Part shown: piece after piece, positions 13,567 to 18,454 of the stretch
How the letters are laid out: each line of letters begins with the position of its first letter
Position numbering within the stretch: position 1 is the first letter of the stretch
NCBI GenBank assembly: GCA_003220975.1
Contig: QHTX01000086.1
Coordinates: 1-18,454 of the forward strand
DNA length: 18,454 bases
Direction of reading: 5' to 3'
DNA from: Gemmatimonadota bacterium
GTDB taxonomy: Bacteria; Gemmatimonadota; Gemmatimonadetes; Gemmatimonadales; GWC2-71-9
Position numbers and translations under genes: made by a program
The notes under the pieces: generated by a model
The model's input: the letters and a program-made list of their open reading frames with translations, nothing else
Databases searched by the model: none
What the model was told of the DNA's origin: nothing

Positions 13567-15617
13567 CGGTGCGCTCCGGCGGCGCCGGCGGGCCTGAGGT
13601 ATTGATCGAGCCAGTCGAGCACCGTGCCCCACCACAGGCGCCGGTTGCGCGGCTTCAGCACCCAGTGACCCTCATCGGGGAAGTACAGAAATTTCGCCGG
13701 GACCCCCAGCACCTTGGCCGCGGTGAAGGCCTGATAGCCCTCCGATAGATCCACGCGGTAGTCGAGCTGCGAGTGTACGATCAGGAGCGGCGTCTTCCAG
13801 TTCTGCACGAAGTTGAGCGGCGACCACTTCTCGTACAGCGCCCGGTTGGCGTAGGGCGTCCCGCTGAACTCCCAATCCACGAACCACAGCTCCTCGGTCG
13901 AGCCCGCCATGCTCACCGGATTGAAGACGCCGTCGTGCGCGACGAGGGCCTTGAACCGGTTCGTGTGACCGGCGATCCAGTAGACCATGTAGCCGCCGTA
14001 GCTCGCCCCCGCCGCGCCCATCCGGGTCGAGTCCACGTAGGGGAGTCGGGCCACGACGTCGAGGCCCTTCATCAGGTCCTCGTAGGGGTAGTCCCCCCAG
14101 TGCTGCGATACCGCGTCGGTGAACTTCTGGCCGTAGCCGGTGGACCCGTGACGGTTCACGGCGGCGACGACGTAGCCGCGCGCGGCGAACATCTGGTAGT
14201 TCCAGCGCGCGTGCCAGAGATCGAGCCAGGCGGTTTGCGGCCCGCCGTGCAGCAGGTAGACGAGCGGGTACCGCTTCGCGGGATCGAATCCCGGGGGCTT
14301 CAAGATCCAACCGTACACCGAGTCGCCGAGTGCGCCGACGAAGCCGAACGACTCGAGCGGCGGCAGGTCGAGCTGGGCGACGGCGCCGTCGTTGTGATGC
14401 GTGAGCGGTCCGCCGCCGACCCACACCTCGGCCGGCTGGGTGTTGCTCTGGTGCACGTACACGAGGGTCTTGCCGTCGGGCGCGACATTCACGCCGGTGT
14501 TGACGCCGGAGGAAACGGCGACGGAACGACGGAACGACGGAAAGTCGATGCGGTAAATGTTCTCGCGCCCACGCTCTTCGACGACCGCATAGATGCACTT
14601 CGAGTCCGGGCACCACGTATACGAGCCCACCGACAGCGACCATCCCGCCGTGATCTCGGTCGGGCTTCCACCTTCCGTCCTTCCATCCTTTCGTCGCATC
14701 ACCATCAAGCGCTCTCGATCCGCTTCAAACCCCGCTCGCTCCATCGAGAGGTAGGCGAGCCAGCGGCCGTCGGGCGAGTAGCGCGGCGTGTTGTCGGCGC
14801 CGCGGGTCGTCGTCAGCGCGCGCATCCCCGAGCCGTCGGGGCCCAACAGGTAGACGTCGACGTTGGTGTTGTCCGCGACGCTCGAGTCGCCGTGCAGCGC
14901 CACGGCGATCTCCTTCCCGTCGGGGGCCACGCCCACGTCCCCGTCGCCGCCCGTCGCGATCGTGGGCACGTCGTGGGCGAGGGGCGTGATGTCGCGGGCG
15001 CGGTTATCGGCGAGCGTGACGAGGAACAGGTGCTGCCGTTTGCCGGCGCGCCAGTCGTCCCAGTGGCGCCACAGGAGATCGGTCCAGATCCGCGCCTCGG
15101 TCGGGTACTGGCCGTTGCGGCGCTCGATCTCCTGCTCGGGGGGCCATTTGATGTCGCTCGTGACGACCAGTCCCTTGCCGTCGGGCAGCCACACGGGATC
15201 GAACACGCCGTCGGCCAGGTCGGTCACCCGGCGCGCTTCGCCCCCGCCGATCGGCAGCAGCCAGAGCTGCGGGCCGTTCTGGCGCGTGGCGACGAAGGCG
15301 AGCGACTTGCCGTCGGGCGCCCAGCGCGGCTGTCGGTCCGAGCCCGGCCCCGCGGTGACTTCCCGCACCTGACCCGTGGCCACGTCGGCGAGCCAGATGC
15401 GGGTCGTGCCGCGGTTGTCCTTGAGCGAGTACTCGGTCACCGTGTACGCCACCCAGCGACCGTCGGGCGAGAGCTGCGGATCGCCTACGGCCTTCAGCGC
15501 CAAGTAGTCGTCGATCGTGATGGCGCGCTTCTGGGCCGAAAGCCGGGGAAGAGGGAAGAGGGAAGGGGGAAGGGTGCCAAGGGCGAGAACGATGAGCAGT
15601 CGTGTGGTCTTCTTCAT
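13563..15617 (-). CDS. secreted S9 prolyl-oligopeptidase-family peptidase
   Basis: A 684-aa serine peptidase of the S9 (DPP/acylaminoacyl-peptidase) type. A basic hydrophobic signal (MKKTTRLLIVLALGTL) precedes residue 30. Residues about 30-400 hold beta-propeller (PD40) blades with repeated L-PDG-W-AY elements such as QLSPDGRWVAYTV, RWAPDGKSLAFVA and RYSPDGRWLAYLS. The C-terminal alpha/beta hydrolase domain has LLHGGPQTAWLD as oxyanion region and the triad Ser539 (GASYGGYM), Asp619 (SQLDYRVD) and His651 (DEGHWV). The ATG at 15617 lies at the end of a GGA-rich octamer repeat, and the signal-peptide tail is encoded by a heptamer repeat. It lies 30 bp after the 85-aa gene and overlaps the downstream membrane gene, so a three-gene operon is likely. 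Confidence 0.95.
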   Translation of the reverse strand: MKKTTRLLIVLALGTLPPSLFPLPRLSAQKRAITIDDYLALKAVGDPQLSPDGRWVAYTVTEYSLKDNRGTTRIWLADVATGQVREVTAGPGSDRQPRWAPDGKSLAFVATRQNGPQLWLLPIGGGEARRVTDLADGVFDPVWLPDGKGLVVTSDIKWPPEQEIERRNGQYPTEARIWTDLLWRHWDDWRAGKRQHLFLVTLADNRARDITPLAHDVPTIATGGDGDVGVAPDGKEIAVALHGDSSVADNTNVDVYLLGPDGSGMRALTTTRGADNTPRYSPDGRWLAYLSMERAGFEADRERLMVMRRKDGRTEGGSPTEITAGWSLSVGSYTWCPDSKCIYAVVEERGRENIYRIDFPSFRRSVAVSSGVNTGVNVAPDGKTLVYVHQSNTQPAEVWVGGGPLTHHNDGAVAQLDLPPLESFGFVGALGDSVYGWILKPPGFDPAKRYPLVYLLHGGPQTAWLDLWHARWNYQMFAARGYVVAAVNRHGSTGYGQKFTDAVSQHWGDYPYEDLMKGLDVVARLPYVDSTRMGAAGASYGGYMVYWIAGHTNRFKALVAHDGVFNPVSMAGSTEELWFVDWEFSGTPYANRALYEKWSPLNFVQNWKTPLLIVHSQLDYRVDLSEGYQAFTAAKVLGVPAKFLYFPDEGHWVLKPRNRRLWWGTVLDWLDQYLRPAGAAGAHR
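14519..14542. repeat. three tandem CGACGGAA octamers inside the S9 gene
   Basis: On the + strand CGACGGAA is repeated three times exactly. It lies within a propeller-blade loop of the S9 peptidase, encoding FPSFRRSV on the minus strand. The same octamer type occurs in the opposite orientation at 14673-14696 and 15617-15640. Confidence 0.75.
14673..14696. repeat. degenerate octamer repeat inside the S9 gene
   Basis: Three units on the + strand, TTCCGTCC, TTCCATCC and TTTCGTCG, are the reverse complement of NGACGGAA with a few changes. They encode the charged stretch RRKDGRTEGG in a predicted loop. Confidence 0.55.
15546..15573. repeat. four tandem GGGAAGR heptamers in the S9 signal-peptide region
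   Basis: On the + strand GGGAAGA, GGGAAGA, GGGAAGG and GGGAAGG follow each other without gaps. On the coding strand they encode residues about 15-24 (PPSLFPLPR), the end of the signal peptide. Seven is not a multiple of three, so gain or loss of a unit would shift the frame. Confidence 0.75.
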
Positions 15618-15640
15618 TCCGTCTTTCCGTCCTTCCGTCG
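15617..15640. repeat. three tandem NGACGGAA octamers ending at the S9 start codon
   Basis: On the minus strand CGACGGAA, GGACGGAA and AGACGGAA are tandem, and the final A is the first base of the S9 ATG. The purine-rich units supply the only Shine-Dalgarno-like sequence of this gene. Confidence 0.7.
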
Positions 15641-15647
15641 ACTTTTT

Positions 15648-15905
15648 TCAATAGTCCGGATGCGTCAGGATCGCCCGCACCAGCTCGTCGAACACCTGCG
15701 ATTCCGGCTTGACCGCACCGCTCGAGTCGGTGTGCACGTTCCAGGCGCACAGCTCGTTCAGCGCCGTCGCCTCCTCGTACGTGAGCCGGAGCAGGTATTC
15801 GTCTCCCCGGCGGGTCGCCGCGTCCAGGACCTTGCGCAGGACGTCGGGCAGGTGCCGCGCCCCGCGCACGGCGTCGTACTGCGCACGCGTGACCGTGAGA
15901 TCCAT
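15648..15905 (-). CDS. 85-aa hypothetical protein
   Basis: A small acidic soluble protein. It reads MDLTVTRAQYDAVRGARHL, then LRKVLDAATRRGDEYLLRLTYEEATALNELCAWN and a C-terminal helix (FDELVRAILTHPDY). Mostly helical, with no membrane segment or signal. The ATG at 15905 has GGGAG four bases upstream, a clear ribosome-binding site; an upstream in-frame start at 15965 would overlap the divergent fabH start region and is less likely. It is the first gene of the leftward unit with the S9 peptidase, 30 bp apart. I do not recognise the family; co-transcription with a peptidase does not fix its role. Confidence 0.7.
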   Translation of the reverse strand: MDLTVTRAQYDAVRGARHLPDVLRKVLDAATRRGDEYLLRLTYEEATALNELCAWNVHTDSSGAVKPESQVFDELVRAILTHPDY

Positions 15906-15976
15906 GAACTCCCTTGCTTTGGCGGGTCGCGGGCGAAATCTTCTCCCTGCGCCGGTTTCTCGCAAGGAAAGGGCCC

Positions 15977-16972
15977 ATGCCGCGTACCGAATTCATCGCC
16001 ACCGGGTTCCACGTGCCCGAGCGGGTGGTCACGAACGACGACCTCGCGACCATGATGGACACGTCGGACGAGTGGATCAGCCAGCGCTCGGGGATCAAGA
16101 CGCGCCACTGGGTGTCGGATGGAGAGACGGGCGCGACGCTGGCGCGGGAGGCGGCCCACCAGGCGCTGGCGCGGGCCGGCATGAAGCCCGCGGACCTGGA
16201 CTGCATCGTCTATTGCACCTGCACGCCCGATCACTTCGAGCCCGGCAACGGCGTCTTCCTCGAGCGCGAGCTCGGGCTGCGCGACGTCCCCGCGCTCGAC
16301 GTCCGCAATCAGTGCTCGGGCTTCGTGTACGGCCTCTCGGTCGCCGACGCGTGGATCCGCGCCGGTCAGTACCGGCGCGTGCTGCTGGTCGGCGCGGAGG
16401 TGCACTCGCGCGGTCTCGACAGGACGACGCGCGGGCGGGACACGACGGTGCTGTTCGGTGATGGGGCGGGCGTCGCGATCCTCGGCCCCACGGACGACCC
16501 GCGGCGCGGCGTCCTCTCGACCCACCTCTACGCCGACGGGCGGCACGCCGAGAAGCTGTGGGTCGACGCGCCCGGGCTCGCACACGACCCCTACATCAGC
16601 GAGGAGCTGATCCGCGCCGGGAAGCACCGCGCGGTGATGGACGGCCGCGAGGTCTTCAAGTTCGCGTCGGTGCTGATGCCCCAGTCGGTGGCGACCGCCC
16701 TCAAGGCGAACGGCCTCTCGCCGGCCGACTTGAAGCTGCTGGTGCCGCACCAGGCGAACCTGCGGATCATGGAGATGGTGCAGAAGACGATCGGGCTGCG
16801 CGACGACCAGATCTACATGAACATCCAGAAGTACGGCAACACGACCGCGGCCTCGATCCCGATCGCGCTCCACGAAGCGCTGTGCGAGGGCCGGCTCGGG
16901 CGCGGCGACCTGCTAGTGCTCACGGCGTTCGGCTCGGGCTTCACGTGGGCCAGCGCGGCGATCCGCTGGTAG
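15977..16972 (+). CDS. fabH: beta-ketoacyl-ACP synthase III (FabH-like)
   Basis: A 331-aa thiolase-fold condensing enzyme. Family KAS III starts fatty-acid synthesis by joining acyl-CoA to malonyl-ACP. The catalytic triad is complete: Cys113 (DVRNQCSGFVYGL), His258 (VPHQANLRI) and Asn288 (YGNTTAASIPIAL). Other marks are DEWISQRSGIKTRHW (31-45), VLFGDGAGVAIL (158-169) and a closing LLVLTAFGSGFTWASAAIRW motif split at the usual place. The ATG at 15977 has AAGGAAAGGG just upstream; a longer frame from 15914 would add residues without homology. No other fab or acyl-carrier genes are adjacent, so it may be a second copy for a special acyl chain rather than the main enzyme. It diverges from the 85-aa gene. 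Confidence 0.93.
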   Translation: MPRTEFIATGFHVPERVVTNDDLATMMDTSDEWISQRSGIKTRHWVSDGETGATLAREAAHQALARAGMKPADLDCIVYCTCTPDHFEPGNGVFLERELGLRDVPALDVRNQCSGFVYGLSVADAWIRAGQYRRVLLVGAEVHSRGLDRTTRGRDTTVLFGDGAGVAILGPTDDPRRGVLSTHLYADGRHAEKLWVDAPGLAHDPYISEELIRAGKHRAVMDGREVFKFASVLMPQSVATALKANGLSPADLKLLVPHQANLRIMEMVQKTIGLRDDQIYMNIQKYGNTTAASIPIALHEALCEGRLGRGDLLVLTAFGSGFTWASAAIRW

Positions 16973-17089
16973 GACCGACCCGTTACCCATCGTCTTCACG
17001 CGAAACTCGAACACGTCGTAGCGCCGGATGTGCGCCGGAAACCCGGTCGCCGCAAGCCGCGTAGGACGACGGGAAAGGAGCGGGGAACG

Positions 17090-17335
17090 ATGATCGTCTT
17101 CTTGTTGGGAGCCGCGGCGCTGGGTGGCGGCTTCGTCGGAGCCCGCCGCCTCGTGCGGCGCCGGCTGCGCTTCGTCGACGCCGTGCAGCGCCCGGCGGCA
17201 CCGCTCCTCGCCGGTCTCGCGGCCACGGCCGTCGCGCTTCCGGTCGCGGTGCTGCCGCTCGTGACCGTGGGGACCGCGGTGGCGTTCGGGGTCGGGGTGG
17301 CGGGCGGGGTCGCGAGCGGGCGGCGGCGGCCCTAG
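17090..17335 (+). CDS. 81-aa small membrane protein
   Basis: A hydrophobic peptide with two predicted membrane segments: MIVFLLGAAALGGGFVGA at the start and PLLAGLAATAVALPVAVLPLVTVGTAVAFGVG split into one long segment near the C-terminus, separated by a basic Arg-rich linker (RRLVRRRLRF). The ATG at 17090 is preceded by AAAGGAG with nine bases spacing, which decides against the longer frame from 17030. Its TAG stop overlaps the stop of the leftward HD-domain gene within CTAG. Function unknown; the composition is simple, so a chance open frame cannot be fully excluded. Confidence 0.6.
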   Translation: MIVFLLGAAALGGGFVGARRLVRRRLRFVDAVQRPAAPLLAGLAATAVALPVAVLPLVTVGTAVAFGVGVAGGVASGRRRP

Positions 17336-18264
17336 ACGACCCTCAGCTCCGCCGCGACCCCTTCCCCGGCGACCTCGGGCCGGCCCGCCACGACGCGCAG
17401 CGCCCGCACCGCGTCCTTCGCAAACGTCTTCCCGGCACCCTTCTCCACCTCCTCGAGCGCGCTCCACTTCGGGAACGCCGCCCGCACGGGGGTGGCCATC
17501 TGCAGCGTCTCGAACGCGTCGGCGACCGCCAGGACCTTGACGGTCAACGGGATCGGGAGCGCCTCGATGTCCCAGTCCTCGCCCACGATCTCATAGTAGT
17601 GGCCGTACTCGCCGATGATCTCTGCGGCGCCGCGCATCGCGCGCGCCACCGTCACGGCCGAGTCCGTCACCGAGCGTGACAGCAGCCGCAGCAGCCGCTG
17701 GTCGCGCGTCCCCACCTCGTGCAGCAGCGCGGCCACCCGCAGGTTCTCCTCGTCCTCACTGGAGAGCCCGAGCTCGCGGGCGATCGCCGCCGCCACGTCC
17801 GCCACCCGGTTGGAGTGGCCCAGTTGGTGGCGCTCGGTCGACTCGATGTGGTAGGTCAGGAGCTCGAGCGTCGCGAGGTACGCGTTCTTCACCTCGGAGA
17901 GCCGCGCCTCCCGCTGCTCGGCCAGCCCGCCCACGACGTAGCCGGTGAGAATGAGGAAGCCCGCCCACGGGACGAGCGCGAGTAGCGCGGCGCCGTAGAA
18001 GCCCGGGAGCATGTCCAGGCCCTGCACGTACTGGTAGAAGAACACCAGCGCCACCACGAACACGCCCGCCATCACCGCAAAACGCCGACCCCCGTAGAAC
18101 CCGGCCAGGATCAGGGGGAGGTAATAGAAGCTCAGGAACGCGAACTTCTGGTCGACGAGCAAGTGGATGCCGACCATGGCGAGCACGAGCAGCAGCACGA
18201 AGGTCCGCTCGAAGTAGCGGAAGAAGAAGAGCTTCGCGCGCTCCAGCAGACGTTGCTGAGCCAC
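17332..18264 (-). CDS. membrane protein with degenerate HD(-GYP)-like domain
   Basis: A 310-aa protein. Residues 20-115 hold about four membrane helices, a sensor-like module with short loops (FLSFYYLPLILAGFYGGRR). Residues 135-255 resemble an HD/HD-GYP phosphohydrolase: His150 (LGHSNRVADVAAAIARELGL), then VAALLHEVGTRDQ where the usual His-Asp is His182-Glu183, and VLAVADAFETLQ with Asp249. The GYP motif region reads YGHYYEIVGEDWDIEALPIPL, with no GYP. It therefore keeps part of the metal site and has lost hallmark residues; cyclic-di-GMP hydrolysis is doubtful. I prefer the GTG at 18264 (GAGG three to four bases upstream); a GTG at 18348 would add 28 residues without helix or motif. Last codons overlap the convergent small gene. 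Confidence 0.8.
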   Translation of the reverse strand: MAQQRLLERAKLFFFRYFERTFVLLLVLAMVGIHLLVDQKFAFLSFYYLPLILAGFYGGRRFAVMAGVFVVALVFFYQYVQGLDMLPGFYGAALLALVPWAGFLILTGYVVGGLAEQREARLSEVKNAYLATLELLTYHIESTERHQLGHSNRVADVAAAIARELGLSSEDEENLRVAALLHEVGTRDQRLLRLLSRSVTDSAVTVARAMRGAAEIIGEYGHYYEIVGEDWDIEALPIPLTVKVLAVADAFETLQMATPVRAAFPKWSALEEVEKGAGKTFAKDAVRALRVVAGRPEVAGEGVAAELRVV

Positions 18265-18378
18265 ACAAACCTCGAGGCCAATGTTGTCGGGGGGGCGCGG
18301 GACCAAAGTGGGAAAACCGGTGCCGCGGCGCAATGGCACTCGGCACACAGCCGCCGTAGGTGCCCGTGGGAGGCCGAG

Positions 18379-18454
18379 TTACGCCTCGTCCACCCGCCGT
18401 TGCTCGTACCCGACGCAGCGCAGCACCGGCAGGGGCGGGTAGCGCGGGAAGCGC
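18379..18454 (-). CDS. C-terminal end of a leftward gene (partial)
   Basis: On the minus strand an open frame runs in from the window edge and ends at TAA (18379-18381). The 24 visible residues are RFPRYPPLPVLRCVGYEQRR followed by VDEA. The Pro/Arg/aromatic content looks coding, but this is too short to name. It lies 114 bp before the HD-domain gene on the same strand. Confidence 0.35.
   Translation of the reverse strand, partial: RFPRYPPLPVLRCVGYEQRRVDEA

Noticed and set aside
13773..16055. 760-aa open frame on the + strand opposite the S9 peptidase
   Set aside because: Same cause; it also runs through the 85-aa gene and the fabH start. The minus-strand S9 triad is intact.
15758..16873. 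371-aa open frame opposite fabH
   Set aside because: Antisense composition only; no recognisable domain, and fabH is complete on the other strand.
16973..17089. Minus-strand peptide FPAHIRRYDVFEFRVKTMGN that reads like real protein
   Set aside because: No start, ribosome-binding site or domain; it is continuous with the antisense frames of fabH and of the small membrane gene. It could be a remnant, but it is too short to support.

Overview
The window looks like a chromosomal stretch of a GC-rich, free-living soil-type bacterium. The mix of secreted M1 and S9 peptidases, Big2-domain lipoproteins, an HTH_34 winged-helix regulator and a DUF4173 membrane protein fits Gemmatimonadota, or less likely Acidobacteriota. 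This placement is inferred from gene content and composition; there is no rRNA or marker gene here to prove it. No rRNA, tRNA, CRISPR array or insertion sequence was found.

Layout. (1) 1-4.6 kb: the end of a TPR protein, then two leftward lipoproteins that each join a Big2 domain to a TIM-barrel, glycoside-hydrolase-like domain (both apparently start with TTG), a 512-bp gene-free stretch, and a lone excisionase-like HTH gene. Rows counted by hand here are near 55% GC, against about 70-77% further on, so this part looks like accessory DNA with an edge near 4.6-4.7 kb. (2) 4.7-8.7 kb: a leftward M55 D-aminopeptidase (DppA family) diverges from a tight rightward operon: small membrane protein, HTH_34 regulator, a shortened cis-prenyltransferase (UppS-like) and a DUF4173 membrane protein. 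Its genes overlap or lie 27 nt apart. A consensus -35 and a perfect 15-bp palindrome sit in the divergent promoter region, and a related sequence covers the uppS-like start codon. This is the most system-like locus in the window. (3) 8.7-13.1 kb: rightward housekeeping or accessory genes: DedA-family membrane protein, PhzF-family isomerase, a clear intrinsic terminator, an EamA transporter and a secreted M1 metallopeptidase. (4) 13.1-15.9 kb: a leftward set of 85-aa protein, S9 prolyl-oligopeptidase and small membrane protein. The S9 gene carries short tandem repeats at its start codon and in its signal peptide. (5) 16-18.45 kb: a FabH-type ketoacyl synthase, a tiny membrane protein, a membrane-bound degenerate HD-domain protein and the tail of another leftward gene.

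How the genes may work together. The two secreted peptidases, the D-aminopeptidase, the amino-acid/metabolite exporter and the carbohydrate-active-like lipoproteins suggest a polymer-scavenging lifestyle. The 5.6-8.7 kb operon pairs an autoregulator with an isoprenoid-chain enzyme and two membrane proteins, which suggests an envelope-lipid function. That is inference only.
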